Part shown: in pieces, positions 1-10,177 of the stretch
How positions within the stretch are numbered: position 1 is the first letter of the stretch
Layout of the letters: the number at the start of each line of letters is the position of its first letter
NCBI GenBank assembly: GCA_009908945.1
Contig: JAAAOI010000119.1
Location: 1 to 64,000, forward strand
DNA: 64,000 nucleotides
Direction of reading: 5' to 3'
From: Bacteroidota bacterium
Lineage (GTDB): Bacteria > Bacteroidota > Rhodothermia > Rhodothermales > Salinibacteraceae
Position numbers and translations under genes: made by a program
The notes under the pieces: model-generated
Seen by the model: the letters and a program-made list of their open reading frames with translations, nothing else
Databases searched by the model: none
Told to the model about the DNA's origin: nothing

Positions 1-375
1 GAAAGCCTCATCGTACAGTTGCTCCAGTTCGTCATCGGAGAGGTTGTCAAAGCCGCGCTCGATGGCCGGGTCCAGGCGGTCGTTGTAAAAATCGACCTGA
101 TCGAAAATGGTCGTACTGAGCGCGCCCTGCACGCCGAGGATGGTGACGCGGGGCCGCAGGCTGGCGGCCTCGGTCAGGTGGGCTGGATTGTAGAAGAAGA
201 CCGTTGCGCGGGTGGGGAAGGCTACCGTCGCATCCCCGGCTCCAATGACCTGAGAGGAGCGGACAAAGGCGCGGGGGTTTTGATAATAGTTTTGCGCATC
301 GGCCGTGTGAGGCGCTCCCAGCACAGCGAGGATGAGAGCGGCAACGTACGGGAGGTGACGCCTGCAGAAGGACAT
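1..375 (-). CDS. Exported/outer-membrane protein, N-terminal part (runs off left edge)
   Basis: Reverse-strand frame open from ATG at 375 to the window edge; translates MSFCRRHLPYVAALILAVLGAPHTADAQNYYQNPRAFVRSSQVIGAGDATVAFPTRATVFFYNPAHL..., a signal peptide followed by a typical Bacteroidota OM beta-barrel start. Confidence 0.65.
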   Translation of the reverse strand, partial: MSFCRRHLPYVAALILAVLGAPHTADAQNYYQNPRAFVRSSQVIGAGDATVAFPTRATVFFYNPAHLTEAASLRPRVTILGVQGALSTTIFDQVDFYNDRLDPAIERGFDNLSDDELEQLYDEAF

Positions 376-397
376 GGCGGAGGGCATGGAGGGGTGG

Positions 398-1267
398 TTA
401 GGCACAGTCGAGGGCGAGTTGTTCGTCAAGACGCGTGATGGCTTCGTCGAGGACGTCCAGGATCTCAGCAGAGGCCGAGCCCTGCGGGTTGTCGAGCAGG
501 TCCAGCCGCTGCTGCAGCCCGTCGCGTGCGCGGACCAGGTCGGCCACCAGCTCACACTTCAGCACGCCCTCGAAAGCCTCCAGCACCGCTCCCGCAGGGG
601 CGCAGGCGCCAATGGCGTCGGTCGATAGACGATAGAGGGCCACTCCTGCACGGTCGGCAGCGTCCTGCAGGGTTAACACCGTGCGGGCAATACGTACGAT
701 CGCATCCATCAGCAACAGCCGTGCATGTTGGCGCTGCTCCAGCGCCGCGCCGTCTACCGTGCGCAGCAGTTCCTGGACCCGCGCCAACACGGCCTCGCGC
801 TGCTTGATGCGCTCAAACGCCTCCAGCGCGGTGTAGTCAAACACGGGCGGATTGGGATACCGCGCCCGGTCGAAGTTGCACACCCGGTTGGTGTTGTTAA
901 ACGTATGGGTGCCACGAGCCTCTATCCGAGCATCCGCCTGAACGGCTTCCTGACCAGCCTCCGGGCTTGCCTCCTGCACGTAATCGGCCAGCTCTTTGAT
1001 GCGAAGGATGGTGACATCGCTGGATTGCAGCTCCACTGCGCTGAGTTCTACCCGCACCTCAGCGTTTTCCGGGTCGTTCTCATGGGCGCGCTCAAGGTAC
1101 GCTTTGGCTTTTTCGGTATCGCCGCGCTCCAGGGCAGCACGCGCATCTTGCATCAGCACCTCGGCGCTACTGCTGGTGCCTTCTTCGTAAAAGGTTTCAA
1201 ACACATTGCAGCCGCTGAGCGCAAGGGCGGTGCATAACACAAGTAGGATCGGCAGACGAGAGGACAT
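398..1267 (-). CDS. TPR-containing lipoprotein
   Basis: ORF 398..1648; internal start MSSRLPILLVLCTALALSGC gives a lipobox signal peptide; ARAALERGDTEKAKAYLERAHENDPENAEVRVELS is TPR-like. Confidence 0.7.
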   Translation of the reverse strand: MSSRLPILLVLCTALALSGCNVFETFYEEGTSSSAEVLMQDARAALERGDTEKAKAYLERAHENDPENAEVRVELSAVELQSSDVTILRIKELADYVQEASPEAGQEAVQADARIEARGTHTFNNTNRVCNFDRARYPNPPVFDYTALEAFERIKQREAVLARVQELLRTVDGAALEQRQHARLLLMDAIVRIARTVLTLQDAADRAGVALYRLSTDAIGACAPAGAVLEAFEGVLKCELVADLVRARDGLQQRLDLLDNPQGSASAEILDVLDEAITRLDEQLALDCA

Positions 1268-1509
1268 ACTGCAGAGGCAGGCGAGTGAGACGAGTGGGAT
1301 ACTGAGGGTATCGGCACGCGCCGTCAATCTTAAACCGGGGATTCCTGCCAGGCGTGCACACGTAGCCGCACGGTGAGCGAAGATAAGAGGCGCGCCCGCG
1401 CCGGCCCCTGCCTCCAGCGAGGGTGGGTTCAGCCGCGGCGATGTCGGGCGGAAGGAGATAGGCCCCGCCGCCGCGACTTGTTGAAGCCCCGCATAAGCGC
1501 GGCCCACGC

Positions 1510-2364
1510 CTACGCGTCCTGCTCCAACTGGCGAAGATCGTCGACCAGCTTCCGGTAGAAGGATAGATGGTCGAAGGAGGAATTTGTCAGGCGGATGCCA
1601 ATCTGGTGGGTATGGTCCGCATTTACCAGGCCCTGATAGGCGCCCCACCGTGCGTTGCGCACCGACACGTATCCATCGTTGACGCCCTCGCGCTCATACA
1701 ACACCTGATTGAGTGGACGAAGAAAAGGGTTGATGGGCACATCCGTCCCGCGCCCAGCACGCCCTGCGTAGGAGCGGTACGACACCGCCGAGTGGTTCGG
1801 CACCTCAGGGTTGAAGGTGTGCTGCACGTACGTCGGTGTAAGTTGGCGCACGGCCTCGGTGACGTCCTGCTTGGGCCCCGCCATGGCGACCTCGCCCATG
1901 CGGTTGACCAGGTCGGCCAGCCACGACTGGACGCGCTGCGGCTGCTCCAAAATAAACTCGGCAACGGCGGTGCCACGGTGAGGTGTTGACACCGTAGTGA
2001 CAGAAGCAATGGTGCGGTGGAGATTAAAGGCGCGCACCAGGTAGCGAGCATCCAGGCCTCCCATCGAATGCGCGACGAGATGCATGCGATCGACGTCGGA
2101 CTCCTCCTGCACGCGCTGGAGTCGTTCCCGCCACATGTGGGCCCGCTCCTCAATGGTGGCGTAAGGCGCCACATTGGGGGCAAAGGCCAGAACCCCGCGC
2201 TTGCGCAGGTCCATCGCCACATCATGCAGATGCCCGGGGCGCCGCAGCGAGGCCAGCATCCCGAAGCCATGCATCAGGACGACCGGATACCGCGTTGGGG
2301 CCACCGGCGGTTGGGGAAAGGGATCGATCTGAAAAAACCGCTCAAGCGCAGGCTGGGCCACCAT
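1510..2364 (-). CDS. Alpha/beta hydrolase, triacylglycerol lipase-like
   Basis: VVLMHGFGM and MHLVAHSMGGLDARYL nucleophile-elbow motifs. Confidence 0.8.
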   Translation of the reverse strand: MVAQPALERFFQIDPFPQPPVAPTRYPVVLMHGFGMLASLRRPGHLHDVAMDLRKRGVLAFAPNVAPYATIEERAHMWRERLQRVQEESDVDRMHLVAHSMGGLDARYLVRAFNLHRTIASVTTVSTPHRGTAVAEFILEQPQRVQSWLADLVNRMGEVAMAGPKQDVTEAVRQLTPTYVQHTFNPEVPNHSAVSYRSYAGRAGRGTDVPINPFLRPLNQVLYEREGVNDGYVSVRNARWGAYQGLVNADHTHQIGIRLTNSSFDHLSFYRKLVDDLRQLEQDA

Positions 2365-2462
2365 GGCGTGCAGGTCAGGGAAAGGGATAGGAGCAAGGTA
2401 AGATACATCTGCTTCAGCGCAGATGCACGCCAGAGGGAGGGCGGCGATCCGAGGCTATGGCA

Positions 2463-3128
2463 TTACGTAAGGTAGGGAAAGAGCGTAAGGGTCGCTCCGC
2501 ACCAGAAATGCTCAACGAGCAGCAACGTAGTCGCCATTACGAAGGGAACCCGCAGGTTGTCGTTGAAGGGGCGCGGCAGTGCTTCGGTCAGGGCCCCGAT
2601 AACCACAACCCCGGCACCGGCAGCGAACGCGAGCGTAGGCAGCACGGCGACGAGGCACAGCCCCACCCCAATGAACGCAGCCGAGCCTTCCAACGTGCGG
2701 GTGCTGATATGCCACGGTGTGCGCCCGTAGCGTCGGCCCACCAGGGCGGCGGCGGCATCTGCCACCATAAAGAGGGCAAGGGCCAATGCGCCCACACGCG
2801 GGGGAAACAAGACAAGCAACAGCACCGCCGACAGTAGTACCCAGGTGGCCCCATTCAGCACGATTCCGCTCCCCACAGGCGGTTGCTCCGATCGCCGCAT
2901 GAGGGGGCCAAACACGGCTGCAATAAGGCGGGCAAACGCGGCGCTTTGAGACCGCAGGACATCGCCTGCTACGCCAAGCAGTGCCCCAAGCGCCACCACC
3001 AGCAGGGCCAGCCCATGGGGCAACACCACCATGCCGAGGGGTAAGATGAGGGCTATGAGATGGATGATTTTCCGGCCCAACTCGCGGCGCAGCGAAAGAG
3101 GCGGGGGCGATGTAGAGCGTGCGGGCAT
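2463..3128 (-). CDS. Dolichol kinase / phosphatidate cytidylyltransferase-like membrane protein
   Basis: RRELGRKIIHLIALILPLG start, multiple TM helices, ADAAAALVGRRYGRTPW...TLEGSAAFIGVG motif typical of the CTP-dependent lipid kinase/SEC59-like family. Confidence 0.75.
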   Translation of the reverse strand: MPARSTSPPPLSLRRELGRKIIHLIALILPLGMVVLPHGLALLVVALGALLGVAGDVLRSQSAAFARLIAAVFGPLMRRSEQPPVGSGIVLNGATWVLLSAVLLLVLFPPRVGALALALFMVADAAAALVGRRYGRTPWHISTRTLEGSAAFIGVGLCLVAVLPTLAFAAGAGVVVIGALTEALPRPFNDNLRVPFVMATTLLLVEHFWCGATLTLFPYLT

Positions 3129-3319
3129 CAGCGCAGGCGGCGTCTAAGTGGGCTTTGAAAAACCGCAGGGTGCGCTGTGAGATCCATACCACGTAATGCC
3201 GTTATTGCAATGTGCTGTCGTGTGCACGTGGCGCTATACATACAATACACCAGACAGCCCCACGGCTTAATTCCTCACGCGCGCTCTCGTCAGCACTGAA
3301 CTTGTCACTTATCGGCCCT

Positions 3320-3363
3320 GCGACTATAAACCATGCGACTGTAGCCCATGCGACTGTAACCAT
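3320..3363. repeat. Short tandem repeat, three units of about 15 bp (GCGACTrTAr(a/c)CCAT)
   Basis: Direct reading: GCGACTATAAACCAT / GCGACTGTAGCCCAT / GCGACTGTAACCAT in the intergenic region downstream of czcA. Confidence 0.8.
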
Positions 3364-3502
3364 AGGCCGTACGCCGGCGTGGTGGCCGGGTGCATTGACA
3401 AAGGCGTGCGATCTTCCGGTGCGGAGGGCGCCGTACGCACCTCTACCGGTGATCGTGATGCCTTAGCAACTGCACCCACGCCGACCACGGACTGGGCGTA
3501 GC

Positions 3503-6500
3503 CTAACTGCTTGCGCGGCCACTCCGGGTTGAATTTGGACCAATGGCTACCGGCGTCTTATCAGAGGTAATGAGCCAGAGGTACAGCACCGGCAGCACAA
3601 CGAGCGTCGACACCAGCGCGGTGAAGAGGCCGCCCACCACAACAGCCGCCAGCGGCCGCTGCACCTCCGCGCCGAGCCCCGTCGCCACCAGCAACGGCAA
3701 GAGGCCGAGCAGCGTTGTCGCACCGGTCATCAGGATGGGGCGCAGGCGCAGCATGGCGCCCTCGTACACAGCGTGGCGGAGCGCCTGGCCCTGGCAGCGC
3801 TGGTCGTTGATGAAGGAGATCATCACGATGCCGTTCTGCACAGCGATGCCGAGCAGGGCGATGAACCCGACCGTGGCTGGCACGCTCATGTACAGCCCCG
3901 TAGCCCACAGGATGACCACCCCGCCGATAAGGGAGAGCGGGATGTTGAGCAGCACCAACGCGGCCTGACGGACCGACCCGAACGTCATAAAGAGCAGCAC
4001 GAAGATGAGGGCCAGCGTGATGGGAATGATGACCGCGAGGCGGCGCTGCGCGCGCTGTTGGTTTTCAAACTGCCCGCCCCAGTCGACGTAGTAGCCGGTT
4101 GGGAAGTCCACCTCGCGGGCGATGGCGTCCTGGGCGTCGGCGACGAAGGAGCCGATGTCGCGGCCCGTCACGTTGGATTCGACGGTCAGCTTACGTTTGC
4201 TCTCTTCGCGGCTCACCTGCGCCGGCCCCTGCTCAATGCCCACCTCAGCCACGTCGCTGAGCCGGACGACCTCGCCCGTAGGCGTTGCCAGGCGGATGTC
4301 GCGCACGGCCTGGGGGGCGCTTCGGTAGGGCGCCTGATACCGCGCAACGACAGCGAAGCGGCGGTCGCCTTCCACAACCTCGGTGGCCTCTGCTCCACCG
4401 ACGGCCGTGCGCATGGTGCGCTGAATGGTGCCGACAGTCAGCCCGTAGCGGGCGGCCGCGTCCCGGCGGATGCGCACCTGCAGGTAGCCGAGGCCGGTCG
4501 TCTGCTCGGCCTTCACGTCGGCGGCGCCCGCGACGGAGCGAAGGGCGCGGGCCACCTCGTCGCCGAGGCGGGTGAGCACGTCCATGTCGGGCCCGTAGAT
4601 CTTGGCCGCTACCTCGCTTTTCACGCCGCTGATGAGTTCATCGACGCGCAGGGCGATGGGTTGGCTGAAGCTCAGGCTGATGCCGGGAATCTGCTCCAGA
4701 CGCTCCCGCAGGGCGCCGACGAGCGCTTCTTTCGAGTCATAGCGCCACGTGTCGCGCGCGGCCAGTGTCACGATGACGTCAGAGATCTCCGGTCCCATCG
4801 GATCGGTCGCCACCGCCGGGCGGCCAGTTTTCGAGACGACCTTTATCACCTCGGGAAAGGACGTGAGCGTGCGCTCAACCTCGCCCGTGATGCGCAGGCT
4901 CGCGTCCAGCGATACGGACGGCTGCCGGAAGACCTGCACGGCGATCGACCCTTCTTCGAGGCGGGGCACGAACTCGGTGCCTAACAGCGGAAAGAGGGCC
5001 AGGCCGCCCACCAGGACGGCACCGGCCACGCCGAGGGTCAGCCCGCGACGCTCGAGCGCGGCCTCCAGCACCGGCGCGTACGCTCGCTCCGTGAGGCGCA
5101 CCAGCAGGTTGCGCTCGTCTGCCATGGCGTCTCGGCCGCTCTCGCCAGGCGGGTCGTCCCCAGAATCGGTTGCATCGCTGTCGGTCCGTGATGCCTCGCC
5201 CGTGCGCCTCCCATCCCGTCCCAGCAGAAACGCGCTGAAGGCGGGCGCCATCGTGAGGGCGAGGAAGAGCGCGGCGAGAAGGGCAAAGCTGATCGTGAAC
5301 GCCAGCGGACGAAACATGCGGCCTTCGAGGTCCTGCAGTGTAAGCAACGGCAGAAAGACCGCAATCACGACGCCGACGGCAAACGCAATCGGGCGGGCCA
5401 CCTCCTGCCCGGCGCGCAGCACAAGGGGGGCGATGGGCGTCTCCGGATGCTCCTCACGCAGGCGGTAGACGTTCTCGACCATCACGATGGCCCCATCGAC
5501 GAACATGCCGAGGCCGATGGCGAGCCCGCCCAGCGACATCAGGTTGGCGCTGAACCCAAACTGGTCCATCAGGATGAACGTGATGAGCGCGGTCATGGGC
5601 AGCACGAAGCTCACGATGAGCGCCGAGCGCCAGTCGCCGAGGAAGCCGATCAGGACGATGATCACGAGGAGTGCGCCGATGAGCAGGCTCGTCGTCACGG
5701 TGCCGACGGCGGCCTCGGTGAGCTCGGTCCGGTCGTAGAAAACGTCGAGCGCAACACCGTCCGGCAGGGCCGCCTCCAGGGTCTGCAGCTTGGCCTCGAC
5801 GCCTGCGACGACCTGATCGGCGTTGGCGCCTTTGAGCATGAGCACGATGCCGGCGACGGTTTCTCCCTCGCCGTCGGCCGTGGCGCCTCCGAAGCGCACG
5901 GCCGGCTGCCGCTCGACGCGAGCTACGTCGCGAATCAGCACGGGCGTCCCGGCGCGGCTTGTGATCACGCTTTGCTTGAGATCGCCAATCACGTCGGCTT
6001 CCGAGCCCAGCAGGCCCAGGCCCCGCACGAGAAACTGCTCGTCGCCCCGCTCGATGTACTGCCCCCCGACGTTCTGATTGCTCTCCTCCAACGTGCCGTA
6101 CACCTCGGCGAGCGTCACGTCGTAGCGGATAAGCGCATTCGGGTCAATGAGCACCTGGTACTGCTTCACGAAGCCACCCAGGGAGTTGACCTCGATGACG
6201 CCGGGCACCGTGCGGAGCTCCGGCACGAGGATCCAGTCTTGCAGCTCCCGCAGCTCCATGTTGGAGTACGTCTGCGCGTCGCCGGGCACGTCGCGGAGCG
6301 TGTACTGATAGATCTCGCTCAGGCCCGTCGTGAGCGGCCCCAGGTTGGGCTCGACGCCGTCCGGCAGGTTGTCCCGCACCTCGCTCAGCCGCTCGAAGAC
6401 GAGCTGGCGCGCGAAGTAGATGTCCACGTCGTCCTCAAACACGATCGTGACGACACTGAGGCCGAACTGGCTGATCGACCGGTTCTCAATCACGTCTGGC

Positions 6501-6739
6501 AGGCTCGTCATGGCTACCTCGACGGGGTAGGTTACCAGCTTCTCGACCTCGACGGGTGACATCCCGGGCACCTTCGTCATGATCTGGACCTGGTTGTTGG
6601 TCACATCCGGAAAGGCGTCGATGGGGACTTGCCGAAGGCTGTACGCGCCCCAGCCCACGAGCCCGACCATGAGGAGGGCGACGAGGATGCGCTGCTCCAC
6701 GGCAAAGGTGACGATGCGGTTGATCATGACAGAAATCAA
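3503..6739 (-). CDS. czcA: Heavy-metal efflux RND transporter, CzcA/CusA family
   Basis: 1078 aa; MISVMINRIVTFAVEQRILVALLMVGLVGWGAYSLRQVPIDAFPDVTNNQVQI, GLGMFVDGAIVMVENVYR; RND architecture. Confidence 0.93.
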   Translation of the reverse strand: MISVMINRIVTFAVEQRILVALLMVGLVGWGAYSLRQVPIDAFPDVTNNQVQIMTKVPGMSPVEVEKLVTYPVEVAMTSLPDVIENRSISQFGLSVVTIVFEDDVDIYFARQLVFERLSEVRDNLPDGVEPNLGPLTTGLSEIYQYTLRDVPGDAQTYSNMELRELQDWILVPELRTVPGVIEVNSLGGFVKQYQVLIDPNALIRYDVTLAEVYGTLEESNQNVGGQYIERGDEQFLVRGLGLLGSEADVIGDLKQSVITSRAGTPVLIRDVARVERQPAVRFGGATADGEGETVAGIVLMLKGANADQVVAGVEAKLQTLEAALPDGVALDVFYDRTELTEAAVGTVTTSLLIGALLVIIVLIGFLGDWRSALIVSFVLPMTALITFILMDQFGFSANLMSLGGLAIGLGMFVDGAIVMVENVYRLREEHPETPIAPLVLRAGQEVARPIAFAVGVVIAVFLPLLTLQDLEGRMFRPLAFTISFALLAALFLALTMAPAFSAFLLGRDGRRTGEASRTDSDATDSGDDPPGESGRDAMADERNLLVRLTERAYAPVLEAALERRGLTLGVAGAVLVGGLALFPLLGTEFVPRLEEGSIAVQVFRQPSVSLDASLRITGEVERTLTSFPEVIKVVSKTGRPAVATDPMGPEISDVIVTLAARDTWRYDSKEALVGALRERLEQIPGISLSFSQPIALRVDELISGVKSEVAAKIYGPDMDVLTRLGDEVARALRSVAGAADVKAEQTTGLGYLQVRIRRDAAARYGLTVGTIQRTMRTAVGGAEATEVVEGDRRFAVVARYQAPYRSAPQAVRDIRLATPTGEVVRLSDVAEVGIEQGPAQVSREESKRKLTVESNVTGRDIGSFVADAQDAIAREVDFPTGYYVDWGGQFENQQRAQRRLAVIIPITLALIFVLLFMTFGSVRQAALVLLNIPLSLIGGVVILWATGLYMSVPATVGFIALLGIAVQNGIVMISFINDQRCQGQALRHAVYEGAMLRLRPILMTGATTLLGLLPLLVATGLGAEVQRPLAAVVVGGLFTALVSTLVVLPVLYLWLITSDKTPVAIGPNSTRSGRASS

Positions 6740-6822
6740 TAGGAAATCGTAAGAAACAAAGACGCCGCCCTACGCCGAAGTGTGACAGCGCCGCTCACTG
6801 ATCAGGCAGGGGAGCCAACAGA

Positions 6823-8055
6823 TCAGTGTGAATGTCCGGCCTCGACGCCGCTCATCGCGCTGGCGATCTGAAAGGCGCCGGTCGTGACGACCCGCGTGCC
6901 CACCGGCAGCTCGGGCACGGCGACCTGCCCGTCGCCGTCGGCGGGTGCAGCGACCGGCACGCGGTGGAACGTCGAGTCATTCTCGGCGACGATCACGTAA
7001 GACTGGGTGCCGTCGGTCATGATGGCGCGCGTGGGCAGTGCCGGCTGCACGTCACTGCCCGTAGCGACGTCGGCGGTCACGTACATGCCGGGCCGGAGCG
7101 CTTCGTCATCGTTGGGCACCTGGATGCGCACCGTCGTCACGCGCCGCTCCCGGTCCACGTCGGGCAGGATCTGACGCAGCGCGCCCTGGTGGACGCGCCC
7201 GTCTCCTGAGGCCGTGCGAACGCGCACGTCCATCCCAGTCGTCAGGAGCGGCAGGTCGCGCTCGTACACATCGGCCTCGACCCACATCGGGGAGAGATCC
7301 GCCAGGTGAAAGAGCACCTGTCCGGGCGACACTGGCCCACCCTGCGTAGCATCGCGCTGGAGGATCACGCCGCTCGTGGGCGCGCGTAAGTAGATCCCGT
7401 TCGCGTCGTCTGTACTGGCGGCCATGGCGTCCACCTCTTCGGCACTGAGCCCGAGCGCCCGGAGGTGCTGGCGAGCCGCCGCAAAGGCGGTCTGCGCGGC
7501 TTGCAGGTTCTTTTCGATGCCGACGCCCCGGTCGGTCAGGCGCCGCTGCCGCTCCAGGTCGATGTGGGCGTGGCGGAGCTCAGCGATGAGATCGCCCAAC
7601 CGAGGCCCCGTCACAACGGCCAACGGGTCGCCCGCCTTCACGCGGTCGCCCTCGTTGGCCAGGACGCGTTCGACGCGGCCCACCAGGAGGGCCGTCACCA
7701 TGCCTTCCTGGTCGGGCACCGGCACGACGCGGCCGGGGAACTGACGGGTAGCGCCCACCGGCGCCTCGGTGACATCGACAGTCTCAACGCGGAGCGACGC
7801 GAGCGAGGCGGCTGGCAGCGTGATCGCACCGCCTTCTGCGCTGCCCTGGTCGTGTTGTGCGTCACTGTGAGCGCCATCCTCGTGGGCCTGCGGGGCGTCA
7901 GCAGTCGAGGCGTCTGCTTGCCCGGCCCCATCCGCGGGGCTCTCAGTGCCGCAGCCGGTGAGGAGCAGTCCGATCACGAGAACGGTGGTGATGAGCAATA
8001 AGCTGGCAGAGCGGTGCCTACCGGGCTGTAGGCAGGATGAACAGAACGTAATCAT
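6823..8055 (-). CDS. czcB: Efflux RND periplasmic adaptor subunit, CzcB/CusB family
   Basis: Lipobox N-terminus (LLLTGC), MFP hairpin/barrel-sandwich motifs (VLANEGDRVKAGDPLAVV), His-rich segments; in operon with CzcA. Confidence 0.88.
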   Translation of the reverse strand: MITFCSSCLQPGRHRSASLLLITTVLVIGLLLTGCGTESPADGAGQADASTADAPQAHEDGAHSDAQHDQGSAEGGAITLPAASLASLRVETVDVTEAPVGATRQFPGRVVPVPDQEGMVTALLVGRVERVLANEGDRVKAGDPLAVVTGPRLGDLIAELRHAHIDLERQRRLTDRGVGIEKNLQAAQTAFAAARQHLRALGLSAEEVDAMAASTDDANGIYLRAPTSGVILQRDATQGGPVSPGQVLFHLADLSPMWVEADVYERDLPLLTTGMDVRVRTASGDGRVHQGALRQILPDVDRERRVTTVRIQVPNDDEALRPGMYVTADVATGSDVQPALPTRAIMTDGTQSYVIVAENDSTFHRVPVAAPADGDGQVAVPELPVGTRVVTTGAFQIASAMSGVEAGHSH

Positions 8056-8129
8056 AGCAGGAAGGAGGTCGCAGAGATAAATGGGTCAGGAGGCGGCTGG
8101 AACCGCCGGGCGTGGGGAGGCAGGCGTGG

Positions 8130-9476
8130 CTACTCGATCGGAGAAGAATCGCGGGGGCCCACGCCGAGCGCTCGGTCCATCGCGTAGCGGGCCAGGTTGT
8201 GCTGCTCGATGAGGTTGATCTGGAGCAGGCGCGCCGTCTTGGTGGCCTCCACGGCATCGAGCAACTCGACGAGGCCGATTTCCCCTTCCTCGTAGATGTA
8301 GAGGGCATCGTCCAGCAGTTGGTCGGATTGCACGAGCACCTCTCCGGTGATTCGGCTGATGCGGTGCTGGTAGCTCGTCAGGCTTTCGTAGGCCTCGTGC
8401 ACACTCAGCTCGACCGCCCGGCGCGAAATGTCCATGGCATGCCGGGCCGCTTGCCTCGCCGCACGGGCCGCCCGCACCTGCGGCTGGCGCTGGTGAAAAA
8501 TGGGGAGCCCAACCTCAAGCCCGACCGTGACGCCGGACGCCGTAAGGCCGGGACGCGTCTCGCCGCGGTAGCCCGCCGTCAGGGCCAGGTCTGGCAGGCG
8601 TGCGTAGCGCTCCGCCCGGACCGTCTCCTCCTGGCGGCGGAGCGCGGCCTCCGCGGAGCGCACGCGGCCCCGCTGAGCGAGCGCCATCTCGACGAGCGCC
8701 GCATAGTCGAGGTCGAGCGGCCGGTAGCGCAGGGCGTCGGTCAGCGTGAGGAGGGCTTCCTCGGCGTCATGGTGCTCGGCGTGCGAGGAGGGCGCAAGGA
8801 AGTAGACGAGTTCGATCCGCGTATCCCGATAGGCGCGCTGGGCGGCGGCCAGCTCGTCTTCGTAGGTCGCGAGCGCGACGCGCAGGCGGCTCCGCTGGAA
8901 CGGACCGATATCGCCCTCCTCCAGGCGCACGTCCCCGATCTGCACAGCGCGGCGCACCGCGTCAGTCATGGACTGGAGCACGCCGAGGCGTTGCTGGGCC
9001 GCCAAGGCTGCTGTATACTGTACCCGCAGTTCCTCGTACAGGGCAGCGGCCGTTTCCTCGTAGCGAGCGCTTGAGGCCGCCGTGGCGCTGGAGGCTGCCG
9101 CCCGGCGGGCCCGGTACTCGCCAGGGTAGCGCAGTGACTGGACGAGCGCCACGGTGTTTTCGCTGCCAAGGCCGCCGGGTACATTTACTTGATTGCGTTG
9201 GACCGAAAGGGACGGGTTGGGCCAAAGCCCCAGCGCCTGCGCCTCGTAGCTTTGCTCGTCGGCGCGAGCGCGTGCCACTTGCAGGTCGGGGTTGCGCTCC
9301 AAAAAGATGCGGTGCGCCTCCTCGAAGGACAAGCGCATGGGGATCTCAAGCGACTGACTCTGCACCGGTAGGGGCAAAGCGAGCCCAAGGAGCACCATGA
9401 GAAGCCCGACAACGCCCGCGGGCCGGGGGCGCGCCGAGCGACATGGGCATGGATCACCACAGGAGAAAGCAAACAT
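8130..9476 (-). CDS. czcC: TolC-family outer membrane efflux protein, CzcC-like
   Basis: SFEEAHRIFLERNPDLQVARAR, repeated coiled-coil OEP halves; same operon. Start chosen at MFAFSCGDPC. Confidence 0.87.
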   Translation of the reverse strand: MFAFSCGDPCPCRSARPRPAGVVGLLMVLLGLALPLPVQSQSLEIPMRLSFEEAHRIFLERNPDLQVARARADEQSYEAQALGLWPNPSLSVQRNQVNVPGGLGSENTVALVQSLRYPGEYRARRAAASSATAASSARYEETAAALYEELRVQYTAALAAQQRLGVLQSMTDAVRRAVQIGDVRLEEGDIGPFQRSRLRVALATYEDELAAAQRAYRDTRIELVYFLAPSSHAEHHDAEEALLTLTDALRYRPLDLDYAALVEMALAQRGRVRSAEAALRRQEETVRAERYARLPDLALTAGYRGETRPGLTASGVTVGLEVGLPIFHQRQPQVRAARAARQAARHAMDISRRAVELSVHEAYESLTSYQHRISRITGEVLVQSDQLLDDALYIYEEGEIGLVELLDAVEATKTARLLQINLIEQHNLARYAMDRALGVGPRDSSPIE

Positions 9477-9784
9477 GGGAAAACAGTGAATCAGAAAAGG
9501 GTGCAAGCAAACCTGCGTAGCGCGCGGTACTTTAGCGCTACTGCGCAGGGCGGCAAAAAGCAGCAGGGAAGAGGGGCGGCACACGAGCATCCGCAGGGAG
9601 CGAACCAGAAACAAAGCGCCGAGCCAGTAGAGGCGCACTGCAGGTTAGGACCGGCAAGAAGAGCGATCCTGCAGAGGGGAGGTGCTCCCGGTAAGGCCCC
9701 CGGCCGCTTACCGGCAACTGCAGAGCACGTCTTGCGGTGGCGTCGGCCGCGCTTCAGGACGTCCGGCTTAGCTGCGATACCCCT

Positions 9785-10177
9785 CTACGCTACAGGGGAC
9801 TGCACAATAGGAACAGGGCCGGGCGTAGACAGGATGACAGAGCTTGGCCGCTCTGGCGCCTCGGCATGAAGTGATGTACTGACGACCGCATAGGCCTTTG
9901 CCGGCGTGGGGTCGGGCATCGTAAAGACCAGGTGGCAGAAGCAATCAACCTGCGCGTCCGGCGATCTGGTATCATCGGGCGCAGCTGGCACATCGGGGAC
10001 GGACGCCCGGATAGGCCCCGATGGGCTGTCGGCGTCTCCTACCCACGACAACGTTTCCGTCGGCGACGGGGCTGGAGTGGATTGGGTGCAGCAAAGCCCT
10101 ACATCAAGCACCTGTGAGCACACGCTGGTGAGGATCAGGAGCGTGATCAGGACGTGATAGCGGCGAATGGCGGTCAT
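9785..10177 (-). CDS. Small exported/anchored Cys-rich hypothetical protein associated with metal efflux
   Basis: 130 aa with N-terminal hydrophobic helix and cysteine clusters (CSQVLDVGLCC, CFCHL); start overlaps stop of upstream arsR-like gene by 4 bp. Confidence 0.6.
   Translation of the reverse strand: MTAIRRYHVLITLLILTSVCSQVLDVGLCCTQSTPAPSPTETLSWVGDADSPSGPIRASVPDVPAAPDDTRSPDAQVDCFCHLVFTMPDPTPAKAYAVVSTSLHAEAPERPSSVILSTPGPVPIVQSPVA

Noticed and set aside
3773-6559. Long plus-strand ORFs (403, 370, 239 aa) antisense to czcA
   Set aside because: Mirror frames of a GC-rich, strongly conserved RND gene; low-complexity His/Ala/Arg-rich translations with no motif.
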